NCBI RefSeq assembly: GCF_028476545.1
Contig: NW_026732705.1
Span: 123,501 to 187,500, forward strand
DNA from: Physella acuta
Lineage: Eukaryota; Mollusca; Gastropoda; Physidae
Direction: 5' to 3'
Length of the DNA stretch: 64,000 nt
Under the pieces are notes generated by a model. That model made no database searches. It saw only the letters and a program-made list of their open reading frames with translations, and was not told the DNA's origin. A program made the translations under genes and the position numbers. How positions within the stretch are numbered: position 1 is the stretch's first letter; each line of letters opens with the position of its first letter. This document shows, in pieces, positions 52,743 to 61,934 of the stretch.

Positions 52743-53570
52743 TGATTCAGAAAGTAAGTAAAAGTGGCATTATGACAGTACAAAAAATTTACAGAGGGGT
52801 CCATGGGGGGGAGTGTTGTAACCCTCCCTACCCCCCCCCCCCTCCCCTCCTCCCCCTGCCTATGCCACTGAATGCTCTATATTTTAATAAGATAAGAAAT
52901 ATATATAATGTTAGTTAACTCCTGTCTATAACTTGTAACAAACTAATAGAGATACTATGTTTTTCAACAGTACTCACAGAGATATTCATCATCTTCAATG
53001 TGTGTTGTCACCTGATCTGGAGCATTTGTTGGTGAAAAACAATGCAGGTTTTTTATAACTTGCACTTCCTAAAGTTAAAATTTTCATTCGTTAAAACTGT
53101 ACATTGTTTCATTAAATTTGGAAGGGTATGGATATGTTTTGAGCAGTATTAACTGCAACTATAAATTTAGAAATGTTACATAAAGAATAGTTTAAACCCC
53201 TCATGTCACCCTATTATTAATTTCATGATACACAGAACACAATTTTAGACAATAGATTAATACTAATACAAATAAGAAATACATTTTAGAAATATTTCTT
53301 TTACTGACCATTAGTTTAGAATTCACTTTACTTTTCTCAGGCTGACACAAAACACCTGATATCTTTGCTTTCCTTCTATTCTCTCCACCTATTCATATTA
53401 AAAATAGTTTTTAAGCAAAGAACTATTTTTAAGACATCTTGACATTCATAAAATTACAAATGAGTTACCTTCTAAAACTGGGGGCCATTCAGGATCAGAT
53501 TCATAAGATGCTGAAAAATAGTCAAGCTCCACTTTACTTTTCTTTTCCTGAAGTTCAGATTCAGAATTCT
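42717..53570 (-). CDS. PRDM9: PRDM9-like PR/SET histone methyltransferase with C2H2 array (8 exons seen, 5' end missing)
   Basis: Eight exons were joined by hand: 53570-53469, 53388-53309, 53068-52978, 51837-51761, 51480-51274, 48259-48080, 46917-46815 and 44461-42717. All junctions are GT/AG and phase-compatible, giving 860 residues plus a stop. Domains in order: acidic segment with E-W-P-P, zinc knuckle (C-x2-C-x7-C-x2-H), complete PR/SET domain, post-SET helix, spacer, 18 C2H2 fingers. The SET part keeps the tyrosines equivalent to PRDM9 Y276 (FGPYVG), Y341 (IFYRAH) and Y357 (VYYGDSY), and the NWMRFINCAR core. PRDM9 trimethylates H3K4 and H3K36 in meiotic nuclei and directs recombination through its finger array; that role is inferred from family membership. 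No KRAB exon was found upstream. PRDM7 and PRDM11 relatives are the alternatives; the long terminal array argues for PRDM9. Confidence 0.85.
44935..46475 (-). repeat. Dispersed repeat with internal subrepeats (in intron)
   Basis: This intronic segment shares its end sequences, inverted, with 61,935-62,710 (for example CACTCAAGTTATCGTGTTT, and GTGATCTCCC...AAACTTT). It holds two kinds of internal repeat. One is a roughly 140-bp unit built on acttccGGTTA/TAACTGGAAGT (44,935-45,590). The other is a roughly 115-125 bp unit with GGCGCCTACGTT and AGTGCGATAGACTATG (45,640-46,440) that recurs in the same orientation at 55,960-56,700. It is probably a non-autonomous transposon family; no protein was found in it. 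Confidence 0.6.
46815..46917 (-). CDS. PRDM9: PRDM9-like exon: last SET strand and post-SET helix
   Basis: 103 bp, acceptor TTTTCAG, donor GTAAAT. It encodes VYYGDSYARDLGIE and a basic tail (34 codons plus one base). The first YG tyrosine corresponds to the catalytic Y357 of PRDM9 (human VWYGDEYGQELGI). Too short to stand out as a reading frame; it was found by extending the SET domain. Confidence 0.9.
47951..48091 (-). repeat. Triplicated exon end and 5' splice site
   Basis: A 48-53 bp unit, containing the last bases of the SET exon (GAAATACTG), its GTGGGT donor and about 30 bp of intron, is present three times in tandem. Only the outermost copy (48,080) continues the reading frame. Using either inner donor would add VGTSVLDR followed by a stop. 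Confidence 0.8.
48080..48259 (-). CDS. PRDM9: PRDM9-like exon: C-terminal half of the SET core
   Basis: 180 bp, 60 codons, phase 0 at both ends, acceptor TTCTTCAG, donor GTGGGT. It encodes the segment from IMKNGRPSYC through NWMRFINCAR and IFYRAH to GTEIL. NWMR-NCAR is the cofactor-binding signature of PR/SET domains, and the tyrosine of IFYR corresponds to PRDM9 Y341. Confidence 0.93.
48260..51273 (-). other. Large intron within the SET domain
   Basis: This 3-kb intron splits the SET core after the YCWQ codons. It contains the tRNA-like minisatellite (49,985-51,003) and a poly-G run near 49,741-49,759. No other gene was recognised in it. Confidence 0.75.
49985..51003 (+). repeat. tRNA-like minisatellite, 36-bp and 72-bp units
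   Basis: About 23 nearly identical 36-bp units (GATGACATAGTCAACTCATA with GAGCCTTTGACTACTG) occupy 49,985-50,806. Then come about three 72-bp units (50,807-51,003) that add AATCCAAGTCTTGAG, TTCAGATCC and AGGCTTAAGT. The longer unit has the layout of a decayed tRNA: an A-box-like TAGTCAACTCATAGAG, an anticodon-arm-like stretch, and a B-box-like GAGTTCAGATCC. The 36-bp unit is the front half of it. Both lengths are multiples of three, so the minus strand stays open as a 12-residue repeat (MSSSSQRLYELT). It lies in an intron and is not taken as coding. Confidence 0.85.
51274..51480 (-). CDS. PRDM9: PRDM9-like exon: pre-SET and N-terminal SET
   Basis: 207 bp, 69 codons, phase 0 at both ends, acceptor AAACAG, donor CAG|GTGAGC. 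It encodes LPPGLVI, DAGLGVF and FGPYVG, matching human LPPGLRI, QAGLGVW and FGPYEG. The tyrosine of FGPYVG corresponds to Y276, and the glycine to G278, whose change inactivates the mammalian enzyme. Open reading continues past the donor for 13 codons, but the strong GTGAGC donor and the match of the next exon decide the end. Confidence 0.93.
51761..51837 (-). CDS. PRDM9: PRDM9-like exon: zinc knuckle
   Basis: 77 bp, acceptor ATTTCAG, donor GTAAAA. It encodes CEECNIEYKGNCTVHGP, a C-x2-C-x7-C-x2-H knuckle with the same spacing as human PRDM9 (CEMC...SCAAHGPP) just before the SET domain. Far too short to be seen as a reading frame on its own. Confidence 0.92.
51974..52009. repeat. (TA)n tract
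   Basis: Pure TA dinucleotide repeat in the intron. Similar tracts are at 52,709-52,741, 54,402-54,442 and 55,853-55,910. Those at 51,974 and 52,709 fall in one intron of the PRDM9-like gene. Confidence 0.9.
52064..52257. repeat. 94-bp tandem duplication in intron
   Basis: ACTCTGAAGAAATAAG and the roughly 90 bp after it occur twice (52,064 and 52,158), with small differences. Function unknown. Confidence 0.7.
52609..52870. mobile_element. Possible hAT-like MITE with poly-G ends
   Basis: The right end reads CTGCCTATGCCACTG, the reverse complement of CAGTGGCATAGGCAG, a wording common at hAT-family ends. The left edge near 52,609 (AGTGGTGAAGTAGGGG) is a worn counterpart. Poly-G and poly-C runs lie just inside both ends. 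No convincing target duplication was seen. Confidence 0.35.
52978..53068 (-). CDS. PRDM9: PRDM9-like exon: linker before the zinc knuckle
   Basis: 91 bp, acceptor ACTTTAG, donor GTGAGT. It encodes EVQVIKNLHC...EDDEYL plus one base, which together with the next exon gives F before the knuckle. EDDEYLFCEEC lines up with DDDYLYCEMC of human PRDM9. Confidence 0.85.
53309..53388 (-). CDS. PRDM9: PRDM9-like exon: basic linker
   Basis: 80 bp, acceptor ATGAATAG, donor GTCAGT. It encodes a basic, low-conservation segment (GENRRKAKISG...KSKVNSKLM). It is supported mainly by splice sites and by phases that fit both neighbours; family members have a variable basic linker here. Confidence 0.7.
53469..53570 (-). 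CDS. PRDM9: PRDM9-like exon: acidic segment with EWPP
   Basis: 102 bp, acceptor at GTAGCAG (an AG three bases upstream is an alternative), donor GTAACT. It encodes 33 residues ending SYESDPEWPPVLE, which resembles the EDSDEEWTPR motif after the KRAB box in PRDM9. It starts in phase 1, so at least one more upstream exon is needed. Confidence 0.72.
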
Positions 53571-54396
53571 CTGCTACCATACATGTAGGGATAAGATATA
53601 AAAAGGAAGTAAATGATAACTCATTGAAAAAACCTGGCTCTAATACCATCTTTCAGCAAAGTAGTATTGTTCTTTGAAATGTGATTATAAATGTGCCATA
53701 CTTTGATAATTATGTAGCTAGTGTTGATTTAAATCCAAATTTATAACAAAACATTTTATAAAATCTCCTGCACTTTGGTAACACATCTTAACGAATTCAA
53801 ATGGTCTAAGTATGACTTAGCAAAGCTAGTTACATATTAAGTTTTTGTATCTTAGAAGAAATTAATTCAATTTGTATGTTTGATTACAAATTAATCCCCC
53901 CCCCCCCCCCCCCGGCCTATAGTTGTTGAGTAATTTAATAAGAATGGCCTTCAAACCTCCCTTTAGTGTGAGGTGCAATCCCAATATCCGCATGGATTAT
54001 CAATTAACACTACAAGTTATTCCTAGATGTCGAATTGATTCTTTTGAGTTGATTAGGACTATATTTAACAATGACAGCACTACATTTCTCATATCATAGT
54101 TGTGTAGTGCTAGTTTGGCCATACTACGCCCAGATGTCCCAGGGTGGGCTGTAAAAACATTGAATGTAAATTGATGACCCTCAGCAAGTGTGAGGCATCA
54201 GGGGCACCGATGTTGTCCCCAGTTTGGTTTAGTCATCAATTGTTGTAGCCAACAGAATCCCTAGTCTAGAGGGTTCTTTAAACAAGTGCATGTACCATGG
54301 GGGAGCCCAGGGTGCTCAGTGTCACAAGACTGCAAGGTCAGTTTGAACATTGTATCATGTATTGTACACAAACATAACTCAATTTATATTTATATT

Positions 54397-54447
<51 letters not shown>

Positions 54448-55848
54448 TAAAGAAAAATCTTACCAGTGTTTCACAGCTCATCATAATTTATTCATACACA
54501 ATTGTGATGTCTAGCCATAACCTCAAACCTGCTTAGTTGGTGATTTTAATAATAATATTTCATTTGATATTTAGTTTTACGCTATGAATTAAAGTATGTT
54601 GTTACATACAGTTATGAATTAAATGCCACATTGACTGAGGCCATGCCCTAGGATGACCACAAAATTGTGGTGTGAGCCATAAATCAGACAAGACACCATA
54701 ATTAGGTTTGGCACATACTCCCCCCCCCCACCCCCCACCTCCCAGTGGAGCAGGTAAAGGGTGGGAAGATTGATTGGAGAACTGTGCATGGTTTAGTCAG
54801 TGACTATTTGACTAACCATGACGCATTTTGTAATTATCTTTTGCATGATGCCTAGTGGAGTGTTAGAGACTAAGTAGTAGAGATAGTTATTATGTACAGC
54901 ATTAGATAGGTAGATCTATTAGTTAAAATAATGTAATTTTGTCTGCTTAGTATGTACTTTGTAGTGATCAACGATGTTTATATTTTCTTCTTCACTATTT
55001 ATGGCCTCATAGTTTGAAAGTTTCAGGTATCAGGAATGTGTAACATTGTATTGATTGTTATCAGCAGCACTGGCTGTATAAATCATGTAATGTAGGGTTA
55101 AAGGTCATGGATGACATGTCAGGTAGCAATTACCTATAAATAAATATATAAACCCAGTGGTGTAGGCAGAATCTGATTATTCAAAACCATCCTACTGACA
55201 CTTGACACCAAACAAGGGATAGACCTAATATTCCATAAATGCAATGCTGAAGGTGAGGAGAACTAATAGAGCAGATAAAAACAATAATAGAAAAGTGCAT
55301 TATGAGCAATGGAGACTGGGAGATAACTGTTTTATGTGGACAATATTAATTTAAGTGATATTTGTGGGTCAGTTCAATTTGTGTTTATTTTTATTCTTTG
55401 TCAATTACATGTGACAGGGTTCGTGCTGTTTTTTGAAAATAAAAATGAAGACATTTTCCACACTTATAGAAAACGATAGTCTTAATTCAGATAATAAAGT
55501 TTTAGCATTTATGTATATAACAATGCAATCTTAGTACTCTCATTTTAATTACAGTTTACTGACTTCTTTTACTGTTAGGTGATTGAACTAATGTTCATCG
55601 TTCTGGAGCCAAGTGTAAAACAAAATGTTTCAAGGATGGCCTACCTCCAAAAGTTTTAAATTTTTGAAAAACATTGATTTTTAAAATTATACCATTCTAA
55701 TTTACAAATGCTTTGAACACAGGTGGTTTAAACAAAGGATTTGACCACAACTGGCCTAATGTGGACCAAAAACAGATATAAACCTTTATTCATTTATGTA
55801 TTCATTTATTACTATTATTGGCAACTTAAAGAGAATTTATCACATAAG

Positions 55849-55850
<2 letters not shown>
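53571..55850. other. AT-rich region upstream of the PRDM9-like exons
   Basis: The missing 5' exons should begin here or further right, but no KRAB-like coding segment was recognised on the minus strand. The region holds a poly-C run (53,897-53,914), a poly-G/C stretch at about 54,720, a (TA)n tract, and a hAT-end-like CAGTGGTGTAGGCAG at 55,154. On the plus strand, 55,590-55,665 has a short open stretch after TTACTGTTAG, too weak to call. Confidence 0.5.

Positions 55851-55852
<2 letters not shown>

Positions 55853-55910
<58 letters not shown>
55853..55910. repeat. (TA)n tract
   Basis: 58 bp of TA dinucleotide. It creates YIYIYI peptides on both strands that are not genes. Confidence 0.9.
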
Positions 55911-55911
<1 letters not shown>

Positions 55912-55959
55912 GTGCACAAATATCTATATAGATAGATATAAATTAAAGTATGTAAGTAT

Positions 55960-56700
55960 GTTTGTTTACCCTTATGCACTACTACACCTTTTATTTGATC
56001 ACCTTGAAACTTAGTGAAATTGTTTAGATCAATAGAATCCAAAAATTTAATTTCACAGGGGTATCATCCTGCAGGGTGCAATATGGCTCCCTGAGCTCTA
56101 AAGAGTGCAATATGAATACGATTGGATTTAAATTTTTCTCTAAATCAAACATGGTAAGGCCTCCAGCACCACAGGAAATGTTCTACTTGGTGTCCCGGGA
56201 TCCCTAGTGAACACTTAAGTGCTTAAGTATGTTTTAAAGAGTGATACACTATGGATACGATGGGCTACTATAATCATAGACTCTATCAAATCAGGTTTGT
56301 CCTCAAGCACTATGGCGCCTACATTCGTTTTAAAAAGCACTCTACAATGGGGACATGATGGCACAAGACATTTGATATTTAAACCAATCTAGGTGACGTA
56401 CCCAGTGCCCCTGTGGTAGTGTAACCTTAATGCCCAGTACACCTGGGTGATAGCTGAGGTTTGCTCTGCCTCACTATTATGGAGGGAGATTTAACGTACA
56501 CACAAGATTTTCAACAAGCCCTGGGTTGTCTGGGCAGTGGTGTGTGCAAACCAGCACCCCAACCACTTTGATCCAAAAAATATAATGCTTGCTTTGTTTA
56601 CATCAAAATAACGCAGGTTTTAGAAAACAATGTAACACATCTAAAAATACATGATTGATAATGCATTGATGAAATCCTTTTAAAGTCTTAAAGTGTCAGC
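55960..56700 (-). repeat. Second copy of the dispersed repeat found at 45.6-46.4 kb
   Basis: Same orientation as 45,640-46,440 and clearly similar: ATGCACTACTACACCTTT against ATGCATTGCTACACCTTT, GGCGCCTACATTCG against GACGCCTACGTTCC, and GTTTTAGAAAACAATGT against GTTTTAGAAAACAAGGT. Divergence is high, so both copies are old. Confidence 0.65.
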
Positions 56701-57929
56701 TTTCCTTTTGAGACTGCAGTAACATGTGGGATGGATACACTAGTAGCACCTTTAATTTAAATACAAAATAACAATATATTGTTATAAAAAAAAACCACAT
56801 GCTGACAAACCAACCATGGACCTAGCACTGTGGTCAAACCACCAGTGAACAAAGCAGCTCTGGTCAAAGCCACACTGAACAAACCACCTATAATCAATGC
56901 AGCTAGAACCAACTTTAACATTTAAATGGTTTTAAAAGACCATTGTATATTATGACCAAACTATCGCCCAAATATCCTTATCAAAATACTGCTTCAATAA
57001 AAATTAAATAATTAAGATTACATTCACACACAAAAAAAAACAGTACTAAGTTATTCAAACATGTTTATTCTACTCTTTTAAAAAAATATGCTGTTATATA
57101 TATATTGTATAGCTTTGCAGCCGTATATATAAAAGATAATAATTAGATCATTTTTACTACGAATTTTTTAATCTAACTTCTCTAATTGCTTTCAAAACAT
57201 GCTTTATGGACTTCTTCAAAGTTTTTTTTTAACAACATGCTGGCTTAATCACTGTGGGCCTACTGATAACATCTCGTTTCAATACTGGCAATTGCAAAAT
57301 CAATTTTCCTAGAGCATAAACTGCTTCAAAGCTATAGATTATGATTGTAAAACGTATTTGTTAATTTTCTGAAGTACAATCATACATTTTTAGCTGTTTT
57401 ATACTTTTCCTCAGTTTTTCTATTGTTTAAACATAATTTACCCAATGTATTTAAATATTTGCCAAAATGTCATTCCCAGTATTTTAAAACACTTATTGTA
57501 TGTCATAGTGATGGGTGAACTGTATAATACCTTCTGCACATACCAACCATTTCTGCTCATATAAGACATATTTAAAGGTTTTTCTGCATAGCAAATTTCC
57601 AATGCAACTGTAGCCCTACATGAAACTTGCATGCACTTATATTGTGTTCACATGCTGATAACTTCCAGTCTCTGATGTTTGCAATTTGTTTTAAGCTAAC
57701 GAACAAGTGTTAATACCTTTTTAGTTTATTCTGAATGTTTATCTCTAAATGACATATGGTGAGTAAAGAAGGTTTCAAGGTCAAGTATAACAATGTAGCA
57801 TAATCTACAAATACAATGCAAACAAAAAACCTGTTTTGAAACCAATAAAAATTTTATTTGACACACATCATAAAATGCTTTAAGGTTTTTATCTACCGTA
57901 GCTTTTGTATTGTCTCTTATATCACTTTT
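56701..57929. other. AT-rich region without a recognised gene
   Basis: No supported exon. One minus-strand open stretch (57,438-57,632) has no recognisable domain and is not called. Confidence 0.55.
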
Positions 57930-58176
57930 GTAGTAAAACATTTACCACATTGTTCACACTTGAAAGGCTTTTGCCTACATGAATTTTTTAATGTCTCGCT
58001 AAGTGGTGCAGTCGTGTAAAACATTTACTACATTTGTCAAACTGGAAACGTTTTTCTTCAGTGCACTGTCTTTCATAAAACATTTACCACATTGCACATA
58101 CTTTTAAGGCTTTCCTCATTTTATGCAATTTCAGGTGTACATTTAGATTACCACTGTGTGCAAAACATTTACCATA
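57930..58176 (-). pseudogene. Decayed fingers past the stop of the second zinc-finger exon
   Basis: Beyond a stop at the third position of a CDQCGKCF motif (CAA or CAG changed to TAA), three to four more fingers can be followed down to about 57,935 (for example AKHLPH-type anti-sense words GTAAAACATTTACCACA). They carry stops and small indels. The array was once 16-17 fingers long. Confidence 0.75.
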
Positions 58177-59512
58177 TTAGTCACACTTACAAGGCTTTTT
58201 TCCGGTATGAGTTTTCTGATGTCTTTTTAAATTACTACAAGTTAAAAAAGATTTACCACACTGATCACACTTATAAGGTTTTTCACCAGTATGAATTCCT
58301 AGATGTAACTTTAAGTTATATAGACTTCTAAAACCTTTATTACATTTGTCACACTTGTAAGGTCTTTCACCAGTATGAATTCCTTGATGTGACTTTAAGC
58401 TATGTAGACTTGATAAACATTTATTACATTTGTCACACTTGTAAGGTTTTTTAATAGCATGCATTGCTTTATGAGAATTCAAGTAGCATAGCCTTGTTAA
58501 ACATTTACCACATTTGTCACACTTGTAAGGCTTTTCTCCTGTATGAATTCTCTGGTGTCTCTTTAAATGGTAGTGTTGTATAAAACATTTACCACATTTG
58601 TCACACTTGTAAGGTTTTTCTCCAATATGAATTTTCTGGTGTTTTTTTAAAAGACTCTTACATGTAAAACATTTACCACACTGGTCGCACTTGTAAGGTT
58701 TTTCACCTGTATGACCTCTTTGATGTCTTTTAAATTGCTGTAGCTGTGTGAAACATTTATTACATTGGTCACACTTGTAAGGTTTTTTAATAGCATGCAT
58801 TGCTTTATGAGAATTCAAGTAGCATAGCCTTGTTAAACATTTACCACATTTGTCACACTTGTAAGGCTTTTCTCCTGTATGAATTCTCTGGTGTCTCTTT
58901 AAATGGTAGTGTTGTATAAAACATTTACCACACTGGTCGCACTTGTAAGGTTTTTCTCCAGTATGAGTTCTTAGATGGGAATTTGAATATTCTATCCTCG
59001 TAAAACATTTCTTGCATTGGTCACACTTGAAAGGTTTTTCACCAGTATGAGTAAGCTGATGTGACTTTAAGCTTGGTAATCTTTTATAACATTTACTACA
59101 TTTGGCACACTTGTAAGGTTTTTCACTATTATGCGTTGGTTTATGTGACTTTAAATGACCACTCTGAATAAAACATTTACCACAATGGTCACACTTGTAA
59201 GGCCTTTCTTCTATGTGAGTTTTTAGATGTTGCTGTACATGTTTAAACTGCTTGAAATATCTATTACATATTGTACATTTGTGAGGCCTTGATTCCATGA
59301 GGATTATCTTGTGATGATTTAAGTTGAATGATGGGGAAGAACGCTCACTAGAGATATCAATGAAATTCAGGTCTCCCTTGTCAAAGATTTCTTCTCCATG
59401 CTTGTATTTTAAATAAGAAGAAACTCTCCAAAACTTGCAGGGATTGCGATCTGTAAAATGTTTGGCAGAAAGATCTCTGATGGATCCCAACATTTCAAAA
59501 GCAGGGATGCAA
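58177..59512 (-). CDS. Second C2H2 zinc-finger exon, paralogue of the PRDM9-like terminal exon
   Basis: 13 complete fingers and the start of a 14th. The spacer before the array is nearly identical at nucleotide level to that of 42,717-44,461, so this is a recent duplicate or a converted copy. Fingers 5-6 and 9-10 are the same at a 336-bp (four-finger) offset. The acceptor-like AAG at 59,513-59,515 matches the other copy's CAG. A one-base difference in the spacer (a shorter T run) puts the fingers in a different phase from the other copy, so the same splice would run into a stop. The first in-frame ATG is at about 59,493. No SET exons were found up to 64 kb. It could be a finger-only gene, the tail of a gene that starts beyond the window, or a pseudogene. 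Confidence 0.7.
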
Positions 59513-59520
59513 CTTACCAC

Positions 59521-61934
59521 TCAAAAAAATCAGAAAATAATTTCAATACGACAAGCCAGATGCATTATCTAATTTTTCCAAACAATTGTACTTTAAGGTT
59601 GGAATAAGATATTTAAATTGTAAAACACAATTTTTTAAAATTACATAATGAATCAACTGCCGTTACAAAAATTAAAAATCTTGTTTATTAATTTAAGCCA
59701 TAGGCTTTAATAATATTAATTTCTCTTTCCCTTACCAAATAAATACCAGTAATCTCTCCCAGTTAGGAGATGCTATTTATGGTCAGGTTCACTCAAAGAT
59801 GTAACCGACCTAAGAAAAAAGCAGGGACAGCAGCAAAAAATTTAAGGTTTTTTACTTAAGTTTAAAGACCATTAGAACTATGCCCTGATCGATCGTGTAA
59901 CCACATCATAGTAAGCCTACATCAGTATTTTGTACCAAAAGTTCAGACATAGGTCGAGTGATTTTTTTTAGTTGTTTAAATTTAGTAAAAAAATTCAAAA
60001 TTAACAAGTTTAAATTAAATATTTAAATGAAAGTGCTGGTAGAATGTGCTTGCACTATCTGGCAGCGTTAGCCTCACGGTAAGCACAGTCTTGAATCAAA
60101 TAGAGTCTAGGTAAGGGCAAAAGCTTTCAGCAGTTTTTTAGGAGAAAGCAGAGTAAAACATAGGAGATAATCCTATGAAGAACCATGTTGGTAAAGTTAT
60201 ATATAAGGCACAGCCAAGTGGGCGAGCATAATTGACATCATGTTAACTAGACGAATTTCACTGCAACCCATATCGCCAAGAACAGTTAGACAGCTACACA
60301 ACAAATAGTATCAAGAAGTTCAATCCACAGCCCCACCCGTCCCTCCAATATTTATTTTTAGGACTGCCTGCAACTTCTGACTAGCTTCATGAAATTATGA
60401 AAAAAAATGGGTAAAGTCGAGACGAGAGGGTACACATATCATATGAATATATGTTAGCTAGTTGCACAAGTAAATAAAATACGACGTCACAGGCTTTAAA
60501 CCTTTCGTGCACAAAAAATTCTAATTCAAATGTAGTCGTTCGGATTGGTATGTTAACCGTTTAAAAACCGATAGAACGCGATTATGATTCCAATCATATA
60601 TGCCCTCCTTATTAGCAGCGGTTATTGCCGCATAATTTTTATTTCAACTTTTTACTTGTTTTTGTTAATCTTATATTGAGTTTAAAAGGTGAGTTTTCAA
60701 AAATTTACTTAAAATAGTAAAACATTGAGACTAACTCTGTTTTTAGTGGGATTATCTTTATTTTTTATTAAGCTTTCTAACTGCATATTTATTTTAGGTT
60801 TATCCATTTAGCAGACTTTGCAAAATGTCTCACAAACTAGGTATCCTATTAGCGGTATTGATACCGCATTTTCATGTTCCTTCGTTTTATAGGAATTATG
60901 TCACCAATTTTTATACATTTTTTTTCATAAAGAATGTTAATAATTAAACTAGTAAATGAGTAGATTCAAAGATAATAAATTAACTTTTTTAAAATTGTAA
61001 AAATTGTATGAGTTGAGCTAATATGTTGCGGCCTCTCCTGCGTGCTACTAATGATTGAATTAGACATACGATAACTCAACACAAAGTTGAAATTAAGTTA
61101 TACATAGAATGATTTAAAACTAAAAATAACGACCCTAGGTTCCATTTGAGTAAAACTATACGATTTTCAGTTTAATTTTTTTAACAACGAAAATTATCTT
61201 TAATGCATTATAGTAGAGGCTTAAATCTAAAAATCGAGAAAAGTGGTATCGCTAATGTTTTGTCGCTATATCCATGGTATTTAGATCAATTAAAATAAGA
61301 AAACATTCAGACTTAAAATTTGAATTTAGTGTGAGTGGGTAAATATTTAATGATATTTTCATAAATGTTTTTACTTTCTTCTACAAGCTGTAAAACCCGA
61401 CTAACAAAATAGACCCCGTAGGCCTTAGATATTAGCGATATCAATACTACCTTTCTCCACTTTCGTATTCTGCTATATTTGTATTATATTATTAGGTCTA
61501 TTTAAAATGTAAAATAAAGATGTATCTAAACTGTCTTAAACATTATAAGACAAAGGTGGAAATTATTAATTGAACAGTGGTTGATTAAATTCACCAAGTA
61601 GACTGCGGGATACAAATTTCATTAATATAAGAAATATTAGTTAAAAACACAACATTTTACGAGTGTGTTCATTCTATTGCAACAAGCTGAATGTGTACAA
61701 TGATAGTCTTCATTGATTTCTTATCCAATTAGTTTATCTTGATAAAGAATAAAACATACCATTGTAAACAAAGGCCTATATTTATTTGCTTGATACCCAC
61801 TCACACTCAAATAACGATTGTATAAGGAGGGGGGGGGGGGGGGACTTTCTGAGTTAAAAACCTTTGAGTCAGGTGCTAATTGAGTTGCTTTTGTTAAGTT
61901 AGTGTGATTGATTTTTTCGAATACTATATCTAAT
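59521..61934. other. AT-rich region without a recognised gene
   Basis: No exon or RNA gene supported. A 25-bp motif of the type TATTAGCGGTATTGATACCG recurs at 60,612, 60,849 and 61,429, and inverted at 61,238. A worn tRNA-like stretch is possible at about 60,060-60,120. A poly-G run lies at 61,829-61,842. Confidence 0.5.

Noticed and set aside
53446-53649. 67-residue minus-strand frame as a separate small gene
   Set aside because: Its useful part is the 102-bp PRDM9-like exon. The rest is intron with a clear acceptor, and the reading runs through the donor.
55590-55670. Possible plus-strand exon (VIELMFIVLEPS or AKCKTKCFKDGLPP in two frames)
   Set aside because: Two competing frames, no donor, no recognisable family and no neighbouring exon.
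57438-57632. 64-residue minus-strand frame as the missing KRAB exon
   Set aside because: It lacks the spaced W, EK and NY residues of KRAB boxes and gives no compatible splice pair.
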